Shown: positions 33,815-42,762 of the stretch, piece by piece
Position numbering within the stretch: position 1 is the stretch's first letter
How the letters are laid out: every line of letters starts with the position of its first letter
NCBI GenBank assembly: GCA_018242525.1
Contig: JAFEBS010000048.1
Coordinates: 62,001-126,000, forward strand
From: Planctomycetota bacterium
GTDB lineage: Bacteria > Planctomycetota > Planctomycetia > Planctomycetales > Planctomycetaceae
Direction of reading: 5' to 3'
DNA: 64,000 nt
Notes under the pieces: generated by a model
Database searches by the model: none
What the model was told of the DNA's origin: nothing
The model's input: the letters and a program-made list of their open reading frames with translations, nothing else
Made by a program: the position numbers and the translations under genes

Positions 33815-36292
33815 TCACGGCCCAACCGCCGGGTCGGGCAGTTCCTTCTGTGCGGCCCCGGCCTTCAGACCGACGACCATCCCACGGCAGAGAGAATTCT
33901 TTTCAGTCGCCTGCTGAACGATATTGGCTTGATTCCAGACCGCCTCGGCCAGCCCGCGCTGTGCCAGCAGCGCTCCAGACAGCCGATAGCATTCTTCACG
34001 CAGCACCATGTCGTCAAATTTGCCGATCAAAGCAAATACGAACTCGGGCTTGTCGTTGATCGCCAGATACGTCGCGAACATCAGTGCGGCGTCATCGCGT
34101 TCGCCGGAATTGGAGTCGAGGGCGCAGATGTACTGCGCCGCCTGGGTCGTGTTTCGCTCCTTCAACAATTGTCGAATGACGGCGTAGGCGGGGCGGGGCG
34201 GATTCGTACCAGCGGGTACTGCACCCAGGATTGCCTTTTCGGTTTCGGTCCCCTGGAACGCCTCAAGCAATTCACCAACCAGTCGGGTCGTCAGGAATTC
34301 ATCACGACGACCAGGGTTGGGGGCTGCACTGCTGTCACTCACGATGGTCCAGGCTTTTTCTTTCAAGCCGACTTCGATCAGCCGCGACAGGATGTCTACC
34401 TGCAGGTACAGCCGCCTCTCCCCTGCGTCGTTCAGATCTGACACCACCTTGCGATAGGTCTTGGCGTGCTGGTCAGCGACGTCATCCTTCTTGATTCCGA
34501 GTTCCTTTTTGATCATTTCGCGTAAACCAGACGAACCCAATTGATCTGCCTGGTCCAGCTTTGGAGCGACGGCAGGCAGCGCGGGTGCGATGCCTCGGAC
34601 GAATGCCAGCGACGTACCGAGCGATTCTTCGGCCTGTTGCTTGTGATCAGGGAATTGCGCGTGGGCAAACGCGATCTCGGCAGCGGTCGTCGCCGCCTGA
34701 ATCAAGGGGGCGGGATCCGGCAGCTTGTAAGTCAACAACGGTTTCAACGCCGGCAATTCCGGTTCCGCCGGGGGGGGCACTGTCGCCATCAGATCTTGTG
34801 CTGACTTCAGCAGTTGAGTCGCCCCCGCTTTATCACCTGCCACAAACCGTCCACACGCCGCACGCGCCCAGACGCGCGCTGCCAACGCGGGAGGCAACCC
34901 CTTCACGGCATCATCAATTGGCGGCTTCTCCTGTTGGCGGGCGACGGTCTCGGCCCACGCGGAAAGGCACTCGACTTTCACTTCAACGTCGGACTGGGCC
35001 AGTGCCCAATCCCGTCCAGCGTCCGCCTGCCCGCGCACAACGAGGGACATGGTGGCGGCCACGGCTTGGGGATTGGACCAGGGGAGAACCGAATGCGTTT
35101 TCGTCAGGCGTGATACCCGGCCATCGGACGCCATCTGGGCTCGCGCAGAAATCTGGCCTTCCAGCAGTGACGATTGATGATTCTCCAGCAATTCCCGGGC
35201 CTTAGGAGTTTGGCCACTGAGGACGAGTGCCGCAGCGATTCGACTGGCGACTTCCAGTTGGGTTCGCCCCACCGTGGGAAGCTTTGCAACATCAACCAAC
35301 ACGGAGTCCAGGATCTTCGTCGCGGCGGCCTTATCTCCCGCGTTCCAGTCGTTCCAGAACATTTCCAGGCGAGGTTCAATCCGGAAGTAGGGAACGGCCG
35401 AGCCGACAATCATCAACTGCGACAGATGTTCGTTGGCGGCCTTGATGTCACCCACTCGGATGCAGGCATCCGCGGCCAATTGTCGGCAAAACGGCTTGCT
35501 GCGTTGACGACGGTCCCCCTTCAAACAGGATTCACCCATCAATTTCAAGGCTGCGGTAATCAACTCGTCGGGAGTCTTGGCCGTGGTTGCCGACTTCGTT
35601 GTCGTGTCCTCTTGCGGCGCAACTTTATTGTCTGCCGCAGGATCAGGCTTCACCGGTGGTACCGCGGGCTGGGCATTCATTTCTGCCAGCGCCGCCTTGG
35701 CTTCATCCGACAACCCCCCTTTGACCACGGGCTTGGAACTGTTGCTCTGGCTGGAGACGTAAATGATCCCTCCGCCGATCACCGCCACGACGACCAACGT
35801 GATCCCCCCGACCACCAGGATGTTACTCTTTTTCGGAGGCGGCGGAGGTGGTGCTTCCACAACCGGCACCGGGACCTTGAAGACAGGAACCATACACTTC
35901 ATGTTGGCGCATTTCACATCCTTGCCAACCGAATTGGGGGGAACATATCCCGTCGTCTCACACATCGGACAGGTGACTTGCAACGTGCGCCCCTTGGACG
36001 CATTCGGCATCGCCTGGATCGCGGTTTTGGCACCGGGAACTTCGGCTTCAAACGGGAAATCGTCGGCTGGCCCCGATTTGGTACCGGGGCGGGTTCCAGA
36101 CCCCGCTGCCGAACTGGACTTGGCCGTGGCCGCTGATTTGGTCGCTGTTGGACTCTTTGAAGTTGCGGCAGCAGGCTTGGGGGCCGGCTTGGAACCGGGC
36201 TTTGCCTTCATCGATGACCCGCAGAACGGACAATCCGCTGCATCGTCATCAATGACCGACTGACCGCATGAAGGACAAACCGGAAAGTCCAT
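33815..36292 (-). CDS. Zinc-ribbon, membrane-anchored large protein with helical repeats
   Basis: I start at the ATG at 36292 (MDFPVCPSCGQSV), which has GAGGAA upstream; the open frame extends to 36466 without features. The product has 825 residues. A first zinc ribbon has Cys6/Cys9 and Cys21/Cys24. A Lys/Ala/Ser-rich linker leads to a second cluster with Cys108/Cys111 and Cys128/Cys133. A Pro run precedes one transmembrane helix at 157-179. The remaining 640 residues are mostly helical, with TPR-like pairs such as ACGRFVAGDKAGATQLLKSA. The zinc ribbons would face the cytoplasm and the repeats the periplasm. I do not recognise a named family. Confidence 0.78.
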   Translation of the reverse strand: MDFPVCPSCGQSVIDDDAADCPFCGSSMKAKPGSKPAPKPAAATSKSPTATKSAATAKSSSAAGSGTRPGTKSGPADDFPFEAEVPGAKTAIQAMPNASKGRTLQVTCPMCETTGYVPPNSVGKDVKCANMKCMVPVFKVPVPVVEAPPPPPPKKSNILVVGGITLVVVAVIGGGIIYVSSQSNSSKPVVKGGLSDEAKAALAEMNAQPAVPPVKPDPAADNKVAPQEDTTTKSATTAKTPDELITAALKLMGESCLKGDRRQRSKPFCRQLAADACIRVGDIKAANEHLSQLMIVGSAVPYFRIEPRLEMFWNDWNAGDKAAATKILDSVLVDVAKLPTVGRTQLEVASRIAAALVLSGQTPKARELLENHQSSLLEGQISARAQMASDGRVSRLTKTHSVLPWSNPQAVAATMSLVVRGQADAGRDWALAQSDVEVKVECLSAWAETVARQQEKPPIDDAVKGLPPALAARVWARAACGRFVAGDKAGATQLLKSAQDLMATVPPPAEPELPALKPLLTYKLPDPAPLIQAATTAAEIAFAHAQFPDHKQQAEESLGTSLAFVRGIAPALPAVAPKLDQADQLGSSGLREMIKKELGIKKDDVADQHAKTYRKVVSDLNDAGERRLYLQVDILSRLIEVGLKEKAWTIVSDSSAAPNPGRRDEFLTTRLVGELLEAFQGTETEKAILGAVPAGTNPPRPAYAVIRQLLKERNTTQAAQYICALDSNSGERDDAALMFATYLAINDKPEFVFALIGKFDDMVLREECYRLSGALLAQRGLAEAVWNQANIVQQATEKNSLCRGMVVGLKAGAAQKELPDPAVGP

Positions 36293-36633
36293 GATCGCTG
36301 ATTCCTCGCTGAGTTGCCTCAGTCGTGTGTTTTCCGTGATGCTTCGAAGCCAACTTCTGTTTGACGCGGCTTCCGATCCAAAGTTCCAGAAGCCACACTG
36401 ATTACGACGAAATGTGCCCCCAATTCTACCGAAAAATCGGGTGCGGCGACAAATCTGGAACGCCATTCCAGCGAAGAAATCGAATTTCCAGTGACACAGC
36501 CCTCAAATGCGTGCCAACTCAGCCCCCCCCCGCTTTGTGGCGATGCAGAACTTCAGATCGTCAAATCCACAATCCTGAAGAATCCGGTGTAAGATCTGCG
36601 TCATTCACGGAATGAATCTACAGGAGGCTCGTG
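36293..36633. other. Divergent promoter region before the first ECF module
   Basis: This 341-base gap separates the zinc-ribbon gene from the first ECF sigma factor gene. A C-run is at about 36523-36530. AGGAGG at 36622-36627 is the ribosome site of the sigma gene. An autoregulated ECF promoter would be expected here, but no AAC-type minus-35 with CGTC-type minus-10 box could be chosen with confidence. Confidence 0.4.
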
Positions 36634-37245
36634 ATGGTGGAACCGGATACGCGTCCAAGTTTGATGCTGCGACTGCGCGCCCCGCAGGATCAGCAGGCTT
36701 GGGCTGAATTCGTTTCCATCTATGAACCACTCGTGATGCGTGTCCTGCGACAACGGGGACTTCAACACTCGGATGCTCGTGATGTCACGCAACAGGTGAT
36801 TCTTGCCGTGACTCAGGCGGTCCAGCGGTGGCAACCGGATGGGCAGCGGGCCTCGTTTCGGCGCTGGCTGTTTTCCATTGCCCGGCGGCTGGCAATTCGG
36901 TTCCTTGAACGTGGCCAGCCGAAACGTGGCGTGGGGGGATCGGACATGCTCAAGGTCCTTGACCGCCTTCCAGAGCCCGAACATCGGACGAAGGCTCTGT
37001 TCGACGACGAATACCGCAATGAGGTCTTTCGCTGGGCGGCCGACCAGATCAAAACCGAATTCCGGGAATCGACCTGGCAGGCCTTCTGGCGAACATGTGT
37101 GCTGAACGAGCCAATTCCCCATGTCGCAGAGTTGTTGGGAATGAGTCTTGGAAATGTCTATGTCGCCCGCAGCCGGATCATCGCCCGACTGCGAATCGTG
37201 GTCGAACAGTTTGAGGCGGAACATGGCTCAACGGCAGAGGAATGA
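36634..37245 (+). CDS. ECF-type RNA polymerase sigma factor, module 1
   Basis: Start is the ATG at 36634 after AGGAGG. The 203-residue protein has sigma region 2 (QQAWAEFVSIYEPLVMRVLR, then SDARDVTQQVILAVTQAVQR and FRRWLFSIARRLAIRFL) and a region 4 helix-turn-helix near the end (IPHVAELLGMSLGNVYVARS). A segment STWQAFWRTCV lies between the two. It equals in length and order the second ECF factor at 42137-42748. The kinase gene follows after one base, so sigma factor and kinase are co-translated. ECF groups linked to Ser/Thr kinases are known in planctomycetes; here the kinase likely controls the sigma factor. Confidence 0.93.
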   Translation: MVEPDTRPSLMLRLRAPQDQQAWAEFVSIYEPLVMRVLRQRGLQHSDARDVTQQVILAVTQAVQRWQPDGQRASFRRWLFSIARRLAIRFLERGQPKRGVGGSDMLKVLDRLPEPEHRTKALFDDEYRNEVFRWAADQIKTEFRESTWQAFWRTCVLNEPIPHVAELLGMSLGNVYVARSRIIARLRIVVEQFEAEHGSTAEE

Positions 37246-37246
37246 C

Positions 37247-38824
37247 ATGTCACACTGCGAGCGACAGCACCTGCAACGCCTGTTGGACGAATCTCTGCCG
37301 GAAACCGCCGAACGGGATGTCGCAGAACATGTCGCGCATTGCCCGACCTGCCAGGCGGAACTGGAAGACATGGCCGCTGGACGTGTCTGGTGGAAGGAAG
37401 CGAGTCAGCGACTGAGTCGGTCGTCGTTCGAGAGTGCACCGGCACCTTCGACATCGGAGGGAAACACCCCCGATGCGGCAGGTCTTCCGACAGAACTGGA
37501 GCAGAATCGACGTCGCACAACGGCTAATTCGACCTGCGACAGCGATTCCGATCACTTCGACTATGACTTTGCCGTCGATTTCCTGGAACCGAGTGACGAT
37601 CCCACAAAGCTGGGGCGACTGGGTGACTGCGAAATCGTGGAGGTGATCGGACGGGGCGGGATGGGAATCGTCTTGAAGGGGTTTCAGCAGCAGTTGAATC
37701 GCTTCGTTGCCGTGAAAGTACTGGCACCGCATCTGGCGACCAGTGGGGCAGCGCGGCGACGGTTTGCCCGCGAAGCACAAGCGACGGCCGCAATTGTACA
37801 TCCGCACGTGATGGCGATTCATTCGGTCCACGCCACTGCGAAGCTTCCGTATCTGGTCATGCCGTTCGTGGCCTGCGAATCACTGCAGGAACGGTTGGAT
37901 CGCCAGGGGCCATTGGATCTGAAGGATGTTCTGCGGATCGGGATGCAGGCCGCACTCGGGCTGGCCGCCGCGCATGCTCAAGGGCTGGTTCATCGGGACG
38001 TCAAACCCGCGAACATCCTGCTGGAAACGACTGTCGATCGGGTGATGCTGACCGATTTCGGATTGGCCCGGGCGGTCGACGACGCCACGTTGACTCGAAC
38101 GGGAGTCATTGCCGGAACTCCACAATACATGTCACCCGAGCAGGCGAATGGCGACGCGGTCGATGCTCGGTCAGACCTGTTCAGCCTGGGGAGTGTTCTG
38201 TACGCCATGTGTGCGGGCCGCCCCCCGTTTCGCGCTGAGACGACGTTTGGAGTCCTGCGACGCATTCGCGAAGCAACGCCGCGTCCGATCCGCGAGATTA
38301 ATTCAGACATCCCCGAATGGCTGGATCGAATTGTCAAGACGCTTTTGTCCAAGGAAGCAGCCCGCCGGATCGATACGGCCAGCACCATCGCGACGCTGCT
38401 GGAACGCTGCCTGGCTCACGTCCAGCAACCGACATCGATCCCTTTGCCCGCGGAAATCAATCACTGGTCACCCGGACCAATCCCTACGTCGGTGAGTCGT
38501 TTCCGATCGAAGCGGGCTTGGGCAGGAGCATTGGTTGTCGCGACAGCCGTCGTAGCGCTGGTCACTGTGGTGTTCGGTCCCCGGCCGATCAAAAGCCACA
38601 ACGCCGAATCGTCGACTTCGTACACGCTGCCGGTCTCGACGCCAGCGGAGCCTGTGGCCGAAGATCTGACGGATCCTCGGCTGCAATGGGACGCGTTCCA
38701 GTCGGAATTACAAACCGCAGAGACCGAGTTCAAGCCCATTGAGGCTGAGGCCAGGCGAAGTCTGGATTCGCTGATCAGGGACATCGAAGAGAGCGACCTC
38801 ATTCAACAACGGGAGGAACAATGA
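37247..38824 (+). CDS. Ser/Thr kinase with N-terminal anti-sigma-type zinc finger, module 1
   Basis: The start at 37247 lies one base after the sigma stop. The first 45 residues hold His28-x3-Cys32-x2-Cys35 (HVAHCPTC), the zinc-binding pattern of ZAS-type anti-sigma factors, plus an upstream Cys4. The kinase domain spans about residues 128-390: Gly loop GRGGMGIVLKG, VAIK-type lysine in VAVKVLAPH, catalytic HRDVKPANILL, TDFGLA and the APE-type SPEQ. A transmembrane helix follows (WAGALVVATAVVALVTVVFG), then a short acidic tail. The 525-residue protein looks like an anti-sigma factor and kinase in one chain. The stop overlaps the next ATG by four bases. Confidence 0.92.
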   Translation: MSHCERQHLQRLLDESLPETAERDVAEHVAHCPTCQAELEDMAAGRVWWKEASQRLSRSSFESAPAPSTSEGNTPDAAGLPTELEQNRRRTTANSTCDSDSDHFDYDFAVDFLEPSDDPTKLGRLGDCEIVEVIGRGGMGIVLKGFQQQLNRFVAVKVLAPHLATSGAARRRFAREAQATAAIVHPHVMAIHSVHATAKLPYLVMPFVACESLQERLDRQGPLDLKDVLRIGMQAALGLAAAHAQGLVHRDVKPANILLETTVDRVMLTDFGLARAVDDATLTRTGVIAGTPQYMSPEQANGDAVDARSDLFSLGSVLYAMCAGRPPFRAETTFGVLRRIREATPRPIREINSDIPEWLDRIVKTLLSKEAARRIDTASTIATLLERCLAHVQQPTSIPLPAEINHWSPGPIPTSVSRFRSKRAWAGALVVATAVVALVTVVFGPRPIKSHNAESSTSYTLPVSTPAEPVAEDLTDPRLQWDAFQSELQTAETEFKPIEAEARRSLDSLIRDIEESDLIQQREEQ

Positions 38825-41800
38825 CCCGATACTGTCCGTCGATACTTTCAGTTGCGGTGCTGACTGTGGTGTACAGCGGATCGTTCATTGTCGCGCAGGA
38901 GGTCGTCCATGAGACCCCGCCGCGTGATCTGCAGACCCCTCCCAAATCTGCCGATGACGACCAGCCCGATCCGTTGCGGGCGACGGTGGCGATTCGAGTG
39001 ACCGATGGAACGTCGATTTCTCAGGGCTCTGGAACCATCATCGAAAGCAGTGCCGGTCGAACCACGATTCTGACCGGTGATTTCTTCAAGCGGACAACGT
39101 CGTCGGCCGTCATCAAAGTGGAGCTATTCACAAGCGAGAAGTCGGCGAATCCGGAAATCGTGACCGGGCGAGTCTTGAGGACGCATCCTGAAGCGGCCTT
39201 GGCGCTGATTTCGATCAGCTATCCGCAACAACTTCCGACAGTCCGACTGATGAGTGCCGACGGCGAACCGGTGGCGGTCACGGATCAATTGAACAGTTAC
39301 GGTTGCACGAATGGCAATGCTCCATCGCGTGAAAGCGTACGTGTATCATCGATCAACAAATACCAGGGGGCCGAAAACCTGGAATGCACCGGACTGCCAC
39401 AGAGTGGACGCGCCGGAGGTGGGTTGTTTCGCAGAAATGAACTGGTCGGCGTCTGTATCGCGGCTGATCCTCAGTCGTTGCGCGGGGTCTATTCCAGTTT
39501 GAAACCGATCGCCCGGCTCCTGATAGATGCCGATCTGAAGCATCTGGCACCAACACCTCTGAAGTCTGTCCACACATCTGATGGACGGGATGCTCATACC
39601 GTCAATCATGGTGACACAGTAGCTCCGAAGAATCAGTGGGTGAATATCGCTCCGCCAGGCATTGATACCGGGTCGGCTGCGATTGCCGAGCAGGAAGCGT
39701 TGGCTGTCAAAATCGCGGAACAGCTTCGCAGTCAAGCGAATCGCCTGGGTTGGAACCACCCTGATGTCGAACGGAGCCGTCAGAGTTTGAACAAAGCGCT
39801 CGCCTCCGCTTTGGACCTCAAGTTTCAAGTGGAACGCGAGCAATTGGGGAAACTTGAGGAACGCCTGTCACGCCTGCGCAACCAGTTGCAATTTCGCCAG
39901 GATTCCCGCGACAAGATCTTGCAGCGACGCACGCAGGAATTGCTCGAAGGGGGCGCTTTGAAGTGGAATCCTGCGAGCCCTGATGTCGAACCTCAGAAAA
40001 TCAATGTGCCGAATTCTTCCGTGGCAAACGAGAATCTGACTGAAGTAACGTCCGAATCACCGCATGCCGATTCCATTGAAACGGATCTCGGAATCCACCC
40101 TGAGATTATAATCGCAACTGTACGTGATACTGAGCCATACCGCCTGCGGCGTAAGGGGCACCGCGACAAAACAGCTCTGGCAAACGGAGCTTCCGCCAAG
40201 TCGGAACGGGCCGTGGAAGCGGGCCTCCGTTGGCTGGCGAGCGTCCAGGAACCCGCGGGGAACTGGACGTCAGTACGGCACGAAGGGGCCGCCGCCATGA
40301 AAGACCCGATGGAGCGAGATCGACTCCGCGACTCGGCCGCCGAATCCGACACTGTGCTGCTCGAATTCACCGCCATATGGTGTCAGCCATGTCAGCAAAT
40401 GCGTCCCATCGTTTCGCGTCTACAGCGACAGTCCTTTTCAATTCACGAGGTTGATGTGGATGCCGAACGCGAATTAGCGCTGCGATTCGGTGTGAAGTCT
40501 ATCCCGTGTTTCGTACTGATCGCTGGCGGACAGGAAATCGATCGTGTCAGCGGTGTCACGTCAGAACAACAATTGAAATCGATGCTCAATCGTCTGCCCA
40601 AGCCGGTGGCACGGAGTCACGAGGGACTGCCGGGCGATGCTGGGATCACCGGATTGGCAGTGCTGGCCTTTCTGGGGGCAGGGTACACACACGATGAAGG
40701 TCCATACAAGGAGGTCGTGCTGCGGGCGATCAATTGGTTAATCACGCAGCAGAAATCGGCCAACGGGTATCTCGGCGGCCCGGCCACGCGGTACGACAGC
40801 ATGTATTGTCATGCGATGGCGACCGCCGCGTTGGCTGAAGCCCAGGCCATGCAAACCGACCCCGATGCCGTGCCGGGATTGCGCGAGGCGATCCGGAATG
40901 GTGTTCGCCTGATCTGCTCGATGCAGAACGACGACGGCGGGTGGCGCTATGGCAAGGGAGGCAAAAGCGATCTGAGCATGACCGGCTGGCAACTCACGGC
41001 GCTCTGGAGTGCCAGCCACGCCGGGGTTCGACTTCCTGAAGCAACCATGGAAAACGCGATTCGGTTTCTGGCAGCCAGTTCTCAAGGGCCGCGCGGCGGA
41101 TTGGCCGGATATCTGGTGACCAGTCCGCCGACACTCTCGATGACTGCGGAAGCGCTGTACTGCCGCCAACTGTACTGCGTCAAAAACTCAAATCCCGCTT
41201 CGCAGGCAGCCATCGAATACTTACTGGCGCGTCCCCCGCGTCTGAGCGAACAGGACGAGTGGTACTGGTACTTTGGATCACTGGCAATGTTTCAATGTGG
41301 TGAGGCGCCGTTCAACACGTGGAACGGTGCCTTGCGGGATGTTCTGGTCGACCTGCAAACCTCGGACGGAACCCAGGCCGGTAGCTGGCCGCCGAAGGGA
41401 AAGTGGGCTGGGATCGGTGGACGGGTCTTTTCCACCGCCATGAGCACAATGATCCTGGAGGTGTACTACCGCTATCCGAGAATCGACGGGACCTGTGACG
41501 ATTTGAGCTTCGCCCCCGACAACCCAACACAATCTGCTTCCCGAGCAATCACTTTTGGAACGACTCAGGTTGAATTCGTCGCGCCAAAAGGAATGCAGAT
41601 TGTGATCGGGCAGGGAGCGATTCCCACCCGGCTGACATGCCCTGCTCGCTACAACTTTCCACGAAAGAAGGCTGCCGAGCAGTATTCACTGACACTTTTT
41701 CCAGATCGTCCGGCGGGCGAGTCCACAGTTTCGATGGTCCTGGATGTGCTGCCTGCGGACACGCGGATTGAGAGTTTTCTGGAGCGTCATTCTGTTCCGA

Positions 41801-42030
41801 TCCGGGTCACCGATGAAGATCGAGAACAACTTCAGTCGAACCATCGGGTGACCAAGGTCGTTTATCTGCCGAGGGAGAACACGCTGGTTGACACCCAGAT
41901 GGAGATTCTGGTCTCAACCCGGCTTGATCCCGGAATCGACCCGGTCCAGGAAGCCGGGCGGAGAGGAAGCATCATCCTGGTCTGCCGGTTATCTAAGCTT
42001 TCTGAAAGCCACGCAAACTTGCCGGAGTGA
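38821..42030 (+). CDS. Envelope protein: dead trypsin-like, coiled coil, alpha-barrel split by thioredoxin
   Basis: This 1069-residue protein has a signal peptide (VAVLTVVYSGSFIVAQ). Residues about 55-235 look like a trypsin/HtrA fold, but the His position reads ILTGDFF, the Asp position PEAALAL and the Ser position GRAGGG, so the triad is lost. A coiled coil at about 295-385 ends with QRRTQELLEGG. At about 460 a prenyltransferase/squalene-cyclase-like helix starts (RAVEAGLRWLASVQ). It is interrupted by a thioredoxin domain (about 505-600) with Cys521-Gln-Pro-Cys524. The alpha-barrel repeats then continue to about 905 (for example GLRWLASVQ-like QNDDGGWRYG). Function is unknown. Coupling to the kinase suggests it is part of the signalling module. 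Confidence 0.85.
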   Translation: MTRYCPSILSVAVLTVVYSGSFIVAQEVVHETPPRDLQTPPKSADDDQPDPLRATVAIRVTDGTSISQGSGTIIESSAGRTTILTGDFFKRTTSSAVIKVELFTSEKSANPEIVTGRVLRTHPEAALALISISYPQQLPTVRLMSADGEPVAVTDQLNSYGCTNGNAPSRESVRVSSINKYQGAENLECTGLPQSGRAGGGLFRRNELVGVCIAADPQSLRGVYSSLKPIARLLIDADLKHLAPTPLKSVHTSDGRDAHTVNHGDTVAPKNQWVNIAPPGIDTGSAAIAEQEALAVKIAEQLRSQANRLGWNHPDVERSRQSLNKALASALDLKFQVEREQLGKLEERLSRLRNQLQFRQDSRDKILQRRTQELLEGGALKWNPASPDVEPQKINVPNSSVANENLTEVTSESPHADSIETDLGIHPEIIIATVRDTEPYRLRRKGHRDKTALANGASAKSERAVEAGLRWLASVQEPAGNWTSVRHEGAAAMKDPMERDRLRDSAAESDTVLLEFTAIWCQPCQQMRPIVSRLQRQSFSIHEVDVDAERELALRFGVKSIPCFVLIAGGQEIDRVSGVTSEQQLKSMLNRLPKPVARSHEGLPGDAGITGLAVLAFLGAGYTHDEGPYKEVVLRAINWLITQQKSANGYLGGPATRYDSMYCHAMATAALAEAQAMQTDPDAVPGLREAIRNGVRLICSMQNDDGGWRYGKGGKSDLSMTGWQLTALWSASHAGVRLPEATMENAIRFLAASSQGPRGGLAGYLVTSPPTLSMTAEALYCRQLYCVKNSNPASQAAIEYLLARPPRLSEQDEWYWYFGSLAMFQCGEAPFNTWNGALRDVLVDLQTSDGTQAGSWPPKGKWAGIGGRVFSTAMSTMILEVYYRYPRIDGTCDDLSFAPDNPTQSASRAITFGTTQVEFVAPKGMQIVIGQGAIPTRLTCPARYNFPRKKAAEQYSLTLFPDRPAGESTVSMVLDVLPADTRIESFLERHSVPIRVTDEDREQLQSNHRVTKVVYLPRENTLVDTQMEILVSTRLDPGIDPVQEAGRRGSIILVCRLSKLSESHANLPE

Positions 42031-42136
42031 ATGGAAGCCCTGCCTGGCAGTCCAGATTTCCGAATTTGTGCAAGATTCCCAGGCTCGTGTTGTGTCTACT
42101 GGTGCCGTACGAAAAATCTCTCTCAGGAGGCGTGTA

Positions 42137-42748
42137 GTGACATCGGTACCAGAGACTCGAGCCAGCCTGTTGCTCAGGTTGCGCGATGCGCGCAACCAGC
42201 AGGCGTGGACAGAGTTTCTGGAAATCTATGAACCGCTGATCAGCCGCCTGATCTGGCGGCGTGGGGTCCAGGATGCCGACGTCGCCGAGGTCACTCAGGA
42301 GGTGCTCTTGGCGGTGGCATCGGCGATTCACCGGTGGGAAGCGGATCCGGCTCGAGGCTCATTTCGCGGCTGGCTGGCGACGATTGCCCGGAACCTGGTC
42401 GTCAATTTCCTGATCCGGCAGTCGCGGCAACCGCGCGCCAGTGGTGACACGGAATTCAATCGCTGGCTGGAAGATCAGCCAGCACCCGATGGCGACGTTT
42501 CGGCCTTGTTTGATCTGGAACGTAAACGCCAGACATTTCGGTGGGCCTCAGAACAGATCCGTGAAGAATTCAAGGAATCGACCTGGCAGTCGTTCTGGAT
42601 GACCGCCGTTGAGAATCGGGATGTGAGCGAGGTGGCCCAGATCCTGGGGGTCAAGCCAGGTGTCATCTATGTGTCGCGCAGTCGCGTCATGAAACGACTG
42701 CGGGAAATGGTGGAAGACGTCGAACGAAGTGAACAGGCGGAAAGGTGA
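42137..42748 (+). CDS. ECF-type RNA polymerase sigma factor, module 2
   Basis: I choose the GTG at 42137, six bases after AGGAGG (42125-42130); the open frame extends upstream into the previous gene without coding sense. This gives 203 residues, the same as the module 1 factor. Region 2 is QQAWTEFLEIYEPLISRLIW and EVTQEVLLAVASAIHRWE, and region 4 is SEVAQILGVKPGVIYVSRSR. The linker STWQSFWMTAV matches STWQAFWRTCV in the paralogue. It is followed after 14 bases by the second zinc-finger kinase. The pair arose by duplication, and divergence at many positions suggests different target promoters. Confidence 0.93.
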   Translation: MTSVPETRASLLLRLRDARNQQAWTEFLEIYEPLISRLIWRRGVQDADVAEVTQEVLLAVASAIHRWEADPARGSFRGWLATIARNLVVNFLIRQSRQPRASGDTEFNRWLEDQPAPDGDVSALFDLERKRQTFRWASEQIREEFKESTWQSFWMTAVENRDVSEVAQILGVKPGVIYVSRSRVMKRLREMVEDVERSEQAER

Positions 42749-42762
42749 GTTGAGGAACAGCC

